Shown one piece after another: positions 7,241 through 15,645 of a stretch of DNA of 34,119 nucleotides (within the stretch, counting starts at the first letter, position 1; each line of letters starts with the position of its first letter). A program made the position numbers and the translations under genes. Under the pieces are notes generated by a model. The model did no database searches. It saw nothing but the letters and a program-made list of their open reading frames with translations, and was not told the origin of the DNA. The DNA comes from Verrucomicrobiota bacterium (GTDB lineage: Bacteria; Verrucomicrobiota; Kiritimatiellia; RFP12; UBA1067): positions 1-34,119 of the forward strand of contig JAEEZC010000232.1 in the NCBI GenBank assembly GCA_016288465.1. The letters are read 5' to 3'.

Positions 7241-8791
7241 TCAGCGCACCTGGACCTCGCCGAAGGAATTGGCGCTCAGCGTAGCGTTCCACATGCCGGC
7301 GTTCGCGAAGCGTATCGTGCGGCGCGGCGCATCGCCAGGGCGCTCGTCCTTCAGCGGCGCCGACACCCTGACGAACATCTCGCACTTGCCGCGGCGCAGG
7401 CCCTTCGGGACGACGACACGAAGCCCGAGGCGCTTACGCGTTCCGCCGAGGAGATCGGAGAACGAGGGACGGCTGTCGGCCGCCGCCGAGAGCGTCTCGC
7501 CGTTCTGCACAAAGAGCACCTCCGTCCTTGACGGCAGCAGCAGGCGCCCGAAGCCCGTGTTCTCGACGTCCAGCGCGACAAGAGCCGCTTCGCCTGGCTT
7601 GAGCTCCCTGGGCAGCCTCGCATCGCGGACGACGAAGCGGTAGCCCATGTGGTCAAGGAGGAACTTGTGCATGCCGACGCCATCGTACTCGGCGAGAGAG
7701 GGCATCCCCTCGAACTTGTATGCGCGGACGGAGAACACAAGCTCCTCACGTATGTAGTTCGCAAGGTTGTGGTCCGCGGCGCCAAGGTTGCGGAGGTAGT
7801 TCAGATGGCAGTCGTACCAGTCCTTCACCAGATTCCACTGCGAAGGGTCGAAGAGCCTCGAGTTGCTTTCGATGCGGTCGCGCTTGACGTATGCCAGCTC
7901 TCCGCCGTAAGGATGGTCGTTGAAGGTGCTCAGCATGCGGCAGGCGCGTTCGCGGGTGAAGTCGCCGACCCAGGTGCCGTAGTCCTGCCATGTTCCGAGA
8001 TAGCCGTCGTTGTACATGCCGAGCCTTCTGAGGCGCGGGTTGGAGAACGGAAGAAGCGACAGCGTGCCCTCAGCGTCGCATCCTGCCATGCTGCAGATGA
8101 AGGAAGGCGAACGGACCAGAATGGAAATCGGCCCAGGCAGAAGATCGCAGTATGTCGTGAGCACCCTGTTCATGTACTCCGGGCGGCAGTAGTCGGACGA
8201 GTGCATCTCTCCCCAAGGCCCCGCCACGCCCGCCTCCACGCCGACGATGACGTCCTCGAAGTCGGCCATGACACCGCAAAGCGCTCGCAGATGGCCGAGA
8301 ATCACTTCGAAGTCTTCTGGTTCGCAGCCGAGCTCGTCGCTCCACGTGTACCCGATGCGGACAATCAGCGAGCCGCCGGCCCTTCTCGTCTCTTCGAGAA
8401 AGCGGCGCACGTCGGACTTCATCGCGCCAGTCAGCGGAATGTCTGCGGCGCCTACGCGATCGGCGCGCGGGGTTCTGCCGCTCTGCATGCGCCCGCCCGA
8501 GAACCTGCTGAGGTCCCAGAGCGACGACCGGTACGAATCGGCGCCATGCCAGTCGGGCCGTCCTTCGGGATCGAACAAAGTCCAGCCGCCAGCGGCGATG
8601 CCGCGAGCAGGACCGGCAAAGGTCTCCGCCCCGTCCACATAAGAGACGGAAGGACGGAGGTGGCTGCCGCCGTCGTCGCAAGACGCCGTCGCCGCCGCGA
8701 AAAGGGACAAAGCGGAAAACAAGACGCATGCGGCGAAACCGCCATTCATGACGACTTCTCCACGTTCCGTCATACGCCTAGCAACATGCAT
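7241..8791 (-). CDS. Secreted DUF4874/DUF4832-like protein
   Basis: GIAAGGWTLFDPEG..., LIVRIGYTWSDELGCEPEDFEVILGHLRALCGVMADFEDVIVGVEAGVAGPWGEMHSSDY resembles DUF4874, and the C-terminal region resembles DUF4832. Start at 8791 chosen from promoter spacing; 8749 (MNGGFAACVLFSALSLFAAATAS, preceded by GGAGAAG) is an alternative. Confidence 0.7.
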   Translation of the reverse strand: MHVARRMTERGEVVMNGGFAACVLFSALSLFAAATASCDDGGSHLRPSVSYVDGAETFAGPARGIAAGGWTLFDPEGRPDWHGADSYRSSLWDLSRFSGGRMQSGRTPRADRVGAADIPLTGAMKSDVRRFLEETRRAGGSLIVRIGYTWSDELGCEPEDFEVILGHLRALCGVMADFEDVIVGVEAGVAGPWGEMHSSDYCRPEYMNRVLTTYCDLLPGPISILVRSPSFICSMAGCDAEGTLSLLPFSNPRLRRLGMYNDGYLGTWQDYGTWVGDFTRERACRMLSTFNDHPYGGELAYVKRDRIESNSRLFDPSQWNLVKDWYDCHLNYLRNLGAADHNLANYIREELVFSVRAYKFEGMPSLAEYDGVGMHKFLLDHMGYRFVVRDARLPRELKPGEAALVALDVENTGFGRLLLPSRTEVLFVQNGETLSAAADSRPSFSDLLGGTRKRLGLRVVVPKGLRRGKCEMFVRVSAPLKDERPGDAPRRTIRFANAGMWNATLSANSFGEVQVR

Positions 8792-8798
8792 TGCAAGT

Positions 8799-8807
8799 AT
8801 TCTACCA
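8799..8807 (-). promoter_or_regulatory. Extended -10 element TGGTAGAAT, 7 nt upstream of ATG 8791 and overlapping the stop codon of the upstream gene
   Basis: ATTCTACCA on +; spacer 8792-8798. Confidence 0.5.
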
Positions 8808-9968
8808 TTTGTCGTCGCGCGACGCAAGACCGCCCTCGGCGTCGCCGCCGCTCCGGCGCCAGACCGCCGGCGTCACGCCCACGGCCTTCCTAAAGCTCCT
8901 GATGAGAAACGACGAGTGGCAATAGCCGCATCGGGACGCGATCTCGGAAAGAGTAAGGCCGCCCAAAGCGAGCAGGCGCTTTGCCTCCGCAATGCGTCGG
9001 CGGGCTATCTCGGCGCCCACGCTTCGTCCAAGTCTCGCGGAAAAGAGCCTGTCGAGGCGTATGCGAGGGACTCCGAGCGCCTCCGCCAGCTGCGCCGCGC
9101 CGAAAGGACGCGAAAGGTTGTCGCGGATGAGCCCGATGGCCGGGCGAAGCTCGGGGTCGTTGACCGCGAAAGTGTCTGTCGAGGCGCGGGTCACGACGCC
9201 GCGAGGCCGTATGCGCACGAGTCTTCTGTCGGGTTCGCCTCCGCACATGAGCCGCTCCAGCGTCGCGGCGGCCGCGTAGCCCACGCGCTCGTGGTCGTGT
9301 GCGATGGAGGAAAGCGGCACGCCCTGGTGTTCGCAGATGATGCGGTTGTCGTCCACGCCGATTACGGCGACTTCGTCGGGAACGCGGATTCCGGCGCGCC
9401 GGCAGGCGCTGAGGACGTGCGTCGAATCGTAGTCGTTCCATGCGAAGACCGCGAGAGGACGCGGCGACGCGCGGAGATTGGCCTCAAGCCACGCGTTCAT
9501 TCGCCGCCAGTCGCCCGGGCGCGCGCCTGCGACGTCCGGCCAGAGCCACATCATGACGGGTTCGCCGTCCCACGCTTCGCGGAAACCCTCGATGCGCATG
9601 TCGTGGGAATGGTTGTGGCGCACCGAGAAGAACGCCGCATGTCTGAAGTCTCGCTCGGTGAAGTGCCTCGCTGCGAGACGGCCGATCTCGGGATTGTCGC
9701 CGACGACTCGCACGACGTCCAGGCGAGTCACGTTTTCGAGCATGTCGACCACGGGCACGCCCCGACGTCGCACTGCGCGGACGAACGAGACGAGCGCCGG
9801 TATCTCGTCCACCATCGCCAGGACTCCGTCGCCTTCCCATCCGCGAGGAGGCTCGGTGCGAGGCTCGACGCGAAGGTGCCAGCCGCATTCCCCGGCAAGG
9901 CGCGCGACGCCCTGGAAGCGGCTCGGCGGGTCGGGATCTGTCAGCACTAGGACTTCGTGGTTGGTCAT
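8802..9968 (-). CDS. XylR/AraC-type transcriptional regulator (periplasmic-binding-like sensor plus C-terminal AraC HTH)
   Basis: N-terminal LacI-like sensor (VVRVVGDNPEIGRLAARHFTERDFRHAAFFSV...VAVIGVDDNRIICEHQGVPLSSI) and C-terminal AraC HTH (IAEAKRLLALGGLTLSEIASRCGYCHSSFLIRSFRKAVGVTPAVWRR). Confidence 0.88.
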   Translation of the reverse strand: MTNHEVLVLTDPDPPSRFQGVARLAGECGWHLRVEPRTEPPRGWEGDGVLAMVDEIPALVSFVRAVRRRGVPVVDMLENVTRLDVVRVVGDNPEIGRLAARHFTERDFRHAAFFSVRHNHSHDMRIEGFREAWDGEPVMMWLWPDVAGARPGDWRRMNAWLEANLRASPRPLAVFAWNDYDSTHVLSACRRAGIRVPDEVAVIGVDDNRIICEHQGVPLSSIAHDHERVGYAAAATLERLMCGGEPDRRLVRIRPRGVVTRASTDTFAVNDPELRPAIGLIRDNLSRPFGAAQLAEALGVPRIRLDRLFSARLGRSVGAEIARRRIAEAKRLLALGGLTLSEIASRCGYCHSSFLIRSFRKAVGVTPAVWRRSGGDAEGGLASRDDKW

Positions 9969-9978
9969 ACGGTGAGGT

Positions 9979-9987
9979 ATTCTACCA
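9979..9987 (-). promoter_or_regulatory. Extended -10 element TGGTAGAAT upstream of the regulator gene (10 nt to ATG 9968)
   Basis: ATTCTACCA on +; spacer 9969-9978. Confidence 0.55.
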
Positions 9988-9997
9988 AAAATGCCTG

Positions 9998-10016
9998 TGA
10001 TTGGATAGTGCAATCA
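9998..10016. promoter_or_regulatory. Candidate operator: TGATTG-N7-CAATCA inverted repeat in the divergent regulator/uxaB intergenic region
   Basis: TGATTG 9998-10003 and CAATCA 10011-10016 are perfect inverted arms. The site covers the expected -35 position of the regulator promoter. Confidence 0.45.
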
Positions 10017-10055
10017 GACGATTTGACTTTGCTATATCCTTTCACGAGCCCGACA

Positions 10056-10064
10056 TGGTAGAAT
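10056..10064 (+). promoter_or_regulatory. Extended -10 element TGGTAGAAT, 7 nt upstream of the uxaB ATG
   Basis: Spacer 10065-10071; ATG 10072. Confidence 0.65.
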
Positions 10065-10071
10065 ATTAGGC

Positions 10072-11217
10072 ATGAAAACCAAGATACTCCAATTCGGCGA
10101 GGGGAACTTCCTCAGGTGCTTCATTGACTGGATGGTCGAGAAGGCCAACCGGAACGCGGGCTTCGACGGAGCCGTGCAGATAATCCAGCCCATAGGCGAC
10201 GAGCTGAGCGCGCCTTCGAAGGCCCTGAACGCGCGCGGCGGCCGCTACCACACGTGCCTAAGGGGAATCTCCGGCGGCAGGACGATCGAGGAGATCGACG
10301 AAGTCACGTGCGTCAGAGGCGTAGACGTCGCGGCGAACGTCGAGCGGTACGCCGCCGAGCCCGAGCTGCGGTTCGTCGTCTCCAACACGACCGAGGCCGG
10401 CATACAGTACGTCAAGGGCCAGGACACGTTCCCTGCAAAGGTCCTGAGGCTGCTCAAGGCGCGCCGAGCGGCAGGGCTGCCGGGTCTGGTGTTCATTCCG
10501 TGCGAGCTCATCGAGCACAACGGCGACAACCTCAGGAGATGCGTACTCGCGCACTGCGCGGACGATGGCGACGCCGATCTCGCGGCGTGGATTGAGAGGG
10601 AATGCGTCTTCTGCTCCACGCTTGTGGACCGCATCGTCGCAGGCCGTCCCGACCCTGAGTCCGCCGAGCGATACGCCGAGAAGCTGGGCGAGAGAGACGA
10701 GGTGCTCGTCTGCGGAGAGCCCTTCCACTTCTTCGTCGTCGAGACGCCGGAAGGCTTCGACCTTGAGGCCGAGCTACCCCTCGCAAAGGCCGGCGTGAAC
10801 GTCGTATACACACGGGACATGCAGCCCTACCGCACGCGCAAGGTCCGCTTCCTCAACGCCACGCATACGACAATGGTCTATCTTGGGCTTGAACGCGGCT
10901 TCACGGAAGTCGCCCAGTGCATAGAGGACCCGGAGTTCAACAAGTTCGTGCGCAAGGTCGTATTCGAAGAGATATTCCCGACCGTAGCCCTTCCCGACGC
11001 CGAGAAGAAGGAATACGCCGAAAGCGTGCTGGAGCGCTTCGCCAATCCGTTCGCCCACCACAAGCTCGAGTCCATAGCGCTCAACACGATAGCGAAGTGG
11101 AAGGCTCGCTGCCTTCCTGTCGTATGCGACTACGCCAAGGCGTTCGGCAGGCTGCCTGAGGCGATGATGCAGGGCTACGACGCGATCGCGAGGCACTACG
11201 ACAGCTTAGGGCGCTGA
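10072..11217 (+). CDS. uxaB: Tagaturonate reductase (mannitol dehydrogenase superfamily)
   Basis: MKTKILQFGEGNFLRCFIDWMVEKAN...VFIPCELIEHNGDNLRRCVL...FLNATHTTMVYLGLERGF, typical of UxaB. Confidence 0.88.
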   Translation: MKTKILQFGEGNFLRCFIDWMVEKANRNAGFDGAVQIIQPIGDELSAPSKALNARGGRYHTCLRGISGGRTIEEIDEVTCVRGVDVAANVERYAAEPELRFVVSNTTEAGIQYVKGQDTFPAKVLRLLKARRAAGLPGLVFIPCELIEHNGDNLRRCVLAHCADDGDADLAAWIERECVFCSTLVDRIVAGRPDPESAERYAEKLGERDEVLVCGEPFHFFVVETPEGFDLEAELPLAKAGVNVVYTRDMQPYRTRKVRFLNATHTTMVYLGLERGFTEVAQCIEDPEFNKFVRKVVFEEIFPTVALPDAEKKEYAESVLERFANPFAHHKLESIALNTIAKWKARCLPVVCDYAKAFGRLPEAMMQGYDAIARHYDSLGR

Positions 11218-11230
11218 AGCCGGAGGCCGC

Positions 11231-12604
11231 ATGATAATCAACCCGAAGGACAACGTCGAGATACGCGACGACGGGCACAAGTACGCGCTGCGCGACATCG
11301 CCGAGGGCGAGGACGTGGTGAAGTACGGCATGCCGATAGGCCATGCGACGCGGGCCATCCGCAAGGGCGAGCACGTGCACGTGCACAACGTGAAGACGAA
11401 TCTCGGAGAAGTGCTCGAATACCGCTACGAGCCGGACTTCGAAGACGTCGCGCCCATGCCGCCGCCGACAATGACGGCGTTCCGCCATCCCGACGGACGA
11501 GTCGGCATCCGCAACGAGCTATGGATCGTACCGACCGTAGGATGCGTGAACTCGCTTTGCGAGCGGCTCGCGGCCGCCGTCGGCGGCATTGCGCTTTCGC
11601 ATCCGTACGGATGCTCGCAGCTAGGCAGGGACCACGAGACCACTGCCGGACTGCTCGCGGCACTTTGCAGGCATCCGAACGCCGGCGGCGTGCTCGTCGT
11701 CGCGCTCGGATGCGAGAACAACACGCTCGAAAGCTTCAAGGCAAGGCTTGGGATCGGTCCCGACGACGCGGACGGGGCTCGCGCGGGCCTGAACATGCGG
11801 TTTCTGCGGGCGCAGGACGCAGGGGACGAATACGAGCGCGGGCTGGCGCTGCTACGGGAGCTGGACGCGGCGCGCCCCAAGACGCGAGTGGAGGTTCCCG
11901 TCTCGGAGCTTGTCGTCGGTCTGAAGTGCGGCGGCTCCGACGGATTCTCGGGGCTCACTGCCAATCCGCTTGTCGGCCGCTTCTCGGACTGGCTGGCTGC
12001 GCGCGGAGGCTCGACGGTGCTTACCGAGGTCCCGGAGATGTTCGGCGCGGAGACGCTGCTGATGAAGCGCTGCCGGACGCGCAGCGTGTTCGAGAAATGC
12101 GTCAGAATGATCAACGACTTCAAGGGCTACTACGCCTCGCACAACCAGGTCTGCTACGAGAATCCCTCTCCAGGCAACAAGGCTGGAGGCATAACGACGC
12201 TTGAGGACAAGTCGCTTGGATGCGTGCAGAAAGGCGGCTCCGCCCCTGTCGAAGACGTGCTGGACTACGGCGAATGCGTAAGGTCGCACGGCCTCTCGCT
12301 TCTCACCGGCCCCGGCAACGATCTGGTCGCCTCGACGGTCCTTGCCGCGGCAGGATGCCATCTGATACTGTTCACGACCGGGCGGGGCACTCCCTTCGGC
12401 TGCGTCGTGCCGACGGTCAAGGTCGCCACAAACGACGCCCTCGCGGCCAGCAAGCCCAACTGGATCGACTGGAACGCGATGTCCTGCCCAGACACGGAGG
12501 CCTTCGCGGCGAAGGTCGTGTCCATCGCATCGGGCGAACCCGCCCGCAACGAGACTAACTGCGCGCGCGGAATCGCGATTTTCAAGGACGGGGTGACGCT
12601 CTGA
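11231..12604 (+). CDS. uxaA: Altronate dehydratase
   Basis: N-terminal SAF-like domain (MPIGHATRAIRKGEHVHVHNVKTNL), then VGIRNELWIVPTVGCVN...HPYGCSQLGRDHETT...LKCGGSDGFSGLTANPLVGRFSDWL...NPSPGNKAGGITTLEDKSLGC: UxaA motifs. Confidence 0.92.
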   Translation: MIINPKDNVEIRDDGHKYALRDIAEGEDVVKYGMPIGHATRAIRKGEHVHVHNVKTNLGEVLEYRYEPDFEDVAPMPPPTMTAFRHPDGRVGIRNELWIVPTVGCVNSLCERLAAAVGGIALSHPYGCSQLGRDHETTAGLLAALCRHPNAGGVLVVALGCENNTLESFKARLGIGPDDADGARAGLNMRFLRAQDAGDEYERGLALLRELDAARPKTRVEVPVSELVVGLKCGGSDGFSGLTANPLVGRFSDWLAARGGSTVLTEVPEMFGAETLLMKRCRTRSVFEKCVRMINDFKGYYASHNQVCYENPSPGNKAGGITTLEDKSLGCVQKGGSAPVEDVLDYGECVRSHGLSLLTGPGNDLVASTVLAAAGCHLILFTTGRGTPFGCVVPTVKVATNDALAASKPNWIDWNAMSCPDTEAFAAKVVSIASGEPARNETNCARGIAIFKDGVTL

Positions 12605-12648
12605 CGCGAATGCGCCGTCCAAACACGCATTACGGAGAAACACAGGCA

Positions 12649-13749
12649 ATGGAATCACTAAACGTAAAGCCGGCGGAGAGCTGCCGGTGGGACGCCGCCA
12701 GCCTCGGCGAAATCATGCTGAGACTCGACCCGGGAGACGGGCGCATACACACAGCCCGCGAGTTCAGGGTATGGGAAGGCGGCGGAGAATACAACGTGGT
12801 GCGCGGCCTTAGGCGCTGCTTCGGCATGAGGACGACTGCCGTTACCGCGTTTGCCGACAATCCGGTCGGCAGGCTTGTCGAGGACTTCATGCTTCAGGGC
12901 GGCGTCGACGTCTCGCACGTCAAATGGACTCCATACGACGGAATCGGCAGAACGGTTCGAAACGGTCTTAACTTCGTGGAACGGGGCTTCGGGTGCCGCG
13001 GCGCCAGAAGCTGCGCCGACCGCGGCCTTACGGCGGTCAGCCAGCTTAGGCGCGGCGACATCGACTGGGACGGCCTGTTCGGCCGCGAAGGCGTTCGCTG
13101 GTTCCATACCGGCGGCATATTCGCGGCGCTTTCGGAGACGACCGCAGAAGTCGCCGTGGAGGCGCTGAAGGCGGCGAAGCGGCACGGCACGGTCACGTCG
13201 TACGACCTCAACTACCGCGCAAGCCTCTGGAAGTCCATCGGCGGACAGGCGCGCGCGCAGGAGGTCAACCGCGAAATCGCCAAGTACGTGGACGTCATGA
13301 TCGGGAACGAGGAGGACTTCACGGCCGCACTCGGCATCGAAGTGGAGGGCGTGGACAAGAACCTCACCACCCTTCCCGTAGAAGGCTTCCGCAGGATGAT
13401 CGAAAAAGCCGTGTCGGCATACCCGAACTTCAAGGCGGTCGCGACGACGCTTCGCTCGGTCAAGTCTGCGACAGTCAACGACTGGTCGGCGATCTGCTGG
13501 TACAAGGGCACGCTCCACGAGTCAATCAGGCGCCCGGGCCTCGAAATTTACGACCGAGTCGGCGGCGGAGACTCCTTCGCGTCCGGTCTCGTCTACGGCT
13601 TCATGACGTTCGACGACGCCGAGAAGGCCGTCAACTACGGCGCTGCGCACGGTGCGCTGGCGATGACCACGCCTGGCGACACTTCGATGGCGACTCTCTC
13701 GGACGTCGAGAAGCTTGTAGGCGGCGGCTCGGCTCGCGTCGACCGCTAG
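12649..13749 (+). CDS. kdgK: PfkB-family sugar kinase, probable 2-keto-3-deoxygluconate kinase
   Basis: LGEIMLRLDPGDGRIHTAREFRVWEGGGEYNVVRGLRRCFG...DLNYRASLW...GGGDSFASGLVYGFM: PfkB signatures. Position after uxaBA supports KDG as substrate. Confidence 0.82.
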   Translation: MESLNVKPAESCRWDAASLGEIMLRLDPGDGRIHTAREFRVWEGGGEYNVVRGLRRCFGMRTTAVTAFADNPVGRLVEDFMLQGGVDVSHVKWTPYDGIGRTVRNGLNFVERGFGCRGARSCADRGLTAVSQLRRGDIDWDGLFGREGVRWFHTGGIFAALSETTAEVAVEALKAAKRHGTVTSYDLNYRASLWKSIGGQARAQEVNREIAKYVDVMIGNEEDFTAALGIEVEGVDKNLTTLPVEGFRRMIEKAVSAYPNFKAVATTLRSVKSATVNDWSAICWYKGTLHESIRRPGLEIYDRVGGGDSFASGLVYGFMTFDDAEKAVNYGAAHGALAMTTPGDTSMATLSDVEKLVGGGSARVDR

Positions 13750-14498
13750 ATCACCTTCTTAGGCAGAAGCAGGTTCACCAGCTCGTTCAGTCTGAACGGC
13801 AGGACTGAGAGCGACCAGGTCGCGAGGCGCATCGGCCACGGGAACGAGATGAGGCCGACATTGCGGTCTGCGCCGCGGAGAATCTTCTCTGCGGCGCGGT
13901 CCGCCTCCATGAAGAACGGCATGGGACATGTGTTGCCGTCGGTAATTCGCGAGCGGACGAAGCCAGGGCACACGACGCTGACCCTGATTCCGCGGGGAGC
14001 AAGCGCGCCGCGCAACGCCAGCCCCCAGGTCTTGACGCATGCCTTTGTCGCGGAATAGCTCGGGCAGGCGCGCAAAGGGCCATACCCGGCTATCGACGCC
14101 GTGATGACGACCTGGCCGCCACGACCGCCGCGCTCGAATGCGGCGACTGCGGGAAGAACCGTGTTGACGCAGCCTCCGACGTTCGTCGCGAAAGTCCGGC
14201 GGACGTTCTCCTCGTTCTCCACGCCAGTCGAAACGCCGGCGTTGGCGAACACCCGATCTAGCGGGGCCGCGGCGTCGCAACGCTCAATCCAGGCCTTTGC
14301 GGCGGCAGCGTCCGCGACGTCCACGACCTCGCATTCGGCCTTGGCGCGCGACCCGAGAAGCTCCGCGCAGCGAGAGCGGACGGACTCGAGCCGTCCCGAA
14401 TCGCGTCCGCAGAGAAAGAGCGCGTCGCCGCGACGGGCGCAGGCGAGAGCCAACGCCTCGCCGATGCCGGAGCTCGCGCCCGTTATAAGCGTGTTCAT
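13746..14498 (-). CDS. SDR-family NAD(P)-dependent oxidoreductase
   Basis: TGASSGIGEAL (TGxxxGxG), FANAG, SIAGYGPLRACPSYSATKAC (S-Y-K catalytic residues). Confidence 0.9.
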   Translation of the reverse strand: MNTLITGASSGIGEALALACARRGDALFLCGRDSGRLESVRSRCAELLGSRAKAECEVVDVADAAAAKAWIERCDAAAPLDRVFANAGVSTGVENEENVRRTFATNVGGCVNTVLPAVAAFERGGRGGQVVITASIAGYGPLRACPSYSATKACVKTWGLALRGALAPRGIRVSVVCPGFVRSRITDGNTCPMPFFMEADRAAEKILRGADRNVGLISFPWPMRLATWSLSVLPFRLNELVNLLLPKKVI

Positions 14499-14512
14499 GC
14501 CGCCACGCCCTG

Positions 14513-15601
14513 TCAGGCCCTGTAGCCGGCCTCCTTGAGCTTGTTGATGACCGAGTCGGGATCCTGCGCCTTCGTGATGAGCTCCTCGTAGGAGATGAGG
14601 CCCTTCTTGTACAGGTCGGTAAGATGGGAGTCGAGCGTCTGCATGCCGTGCTTTACGCCGGTCTGCAGATCGGACTTGATCATGTTCGTCTTGTTATCGC
14701 GGATGCGCGAGCAGATGGCGTCGGTGCGCGTCATGATCTCAAACGCTGCAACACGCCCGTCGACCTCGCCGTTCGCTCCGAGCCGCGGCAGAAGTATCTG
14801 CGAAATGACGGCCTGAAGGCCCGCGGCGAGCTGCGTGCGGATCTGCGGCTGCTGGTTCATCGGGAAGGCGTCGACGATACGGTCGATCGTCTCCGCCGAG
14901 CCGGTGGTGTGCAGCGTTCCGAAGACGAGGTGGCCGGTTTCAGCCGCCGTGATGGCCGCGGCGATGGTCTCAAGGTCGCGCATTTCGCCCACGAGAATTA
15001 CGTCGGGGTCCTGACGCAGCGCGCGGCGGATCGCCTCGGCGAAGGAAGGCACGTCCTGGCCGATTTCGCGCTGGGTCACGAGCGAATTCTTGGAAGTGTG
15101 GTAGAATTCGATAGGGTCTTCGATCGTGACGATGTGGACGTTGCGCTCCTGGTTGATGACGTCGATCATCGAAGCGAGCGTCGTCGACTTGCCCGAGCCG
15201 GTAGGCCCTGTGACGAGAATGAGGCCGCGAGGCTTGAAGAGAAGCTCCTTCACGACCGACGGCAGGCCGATCTGCTCCATGGAAAGAAGCGTGGACGGAA
15301 TCTGGCGGAGCACGGCGCCGTAGCGCCCCCTCTCCTTGAACACAGACACACGGAAGCGCGTTCCGTCAGGGTGCGCAAGGGCGAAGTCGGCGCCGCCGTT
15401 GCGAAGAACCTCGCCCATCTGCTCTTCGGAGGATATCTCCTTCACAAGCCTCAGCGTGTCCTCCTCCGTAAGCGACTCGTCTGCTATCGGCAGAAGCTCG
15501 CCATGCACGCGCAGTTTCGGCGGCATGTGCGCTCTGATGTGCAAATCCGAGGCGCCCTCGTCGATTGTCGCCTGCAGAAGCTCTTCCATTCTAACGTCCA
15601 T
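14513..15601 (-). CDS. pilT: Twitching motility / type IV pilus retraction ATPase PilT
   Basis: ASDLHIRAHMPPKLRVHGEL...LVTGPTGSGKSTTLASMID...TIEDPIEF...QREIGQD...RQDPDVILVGEMRDLETI...GHLVFGTLHTTGSAETIDRIVDAFP. Start at 15601 preceded by GGAGGAG; the upstream ORF extension is spurious. Confidence 0.95.
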   Translation of the reverse strand: MDVRMEELLQATIDEGASDLHIRAHMPPKLRVHGELLPIADESLTEEDTLRLVKEISSEEQMGEVLRNGGADFALAHPDGTRFRVSVFKERGRYGAVLRQIPSTLLSMEQIGLPSVVKELLFKPRGLILVTGPTGSGKSTTLASMIDVINQERNVHIVTIEDPIEFYHTSKNSLVTQREIGQDVPSFAEAIRRALRQDPDVILVGEMRDLETIAAAITAAETGHLVFGTLHTTGSAETIDRIVDAFPMNQQPQIRTQLAAGLQAVISQILLPRLGANGEVDGRVAAFEIMTRTDAICSRIRDNKTNMIKSDLQTGVKHGMQTLDSHLTDLYKKGLISYEELITKAQDPDSVINKLKEAGYRA

Positions 15602-15645
15602 TATACTCCTCCCTAGCCGGTTTTTGGTGTAGGCGGCGCCACGCG

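Noticed and set aside
10023-10028. TTGACT as the -35 of the uxaB promoter
   Set aside because: It is 30 bp from the -10 hexamer (10059-10064), too far for a normal sigma70 spacer; the promoter is better explained as extended -10.
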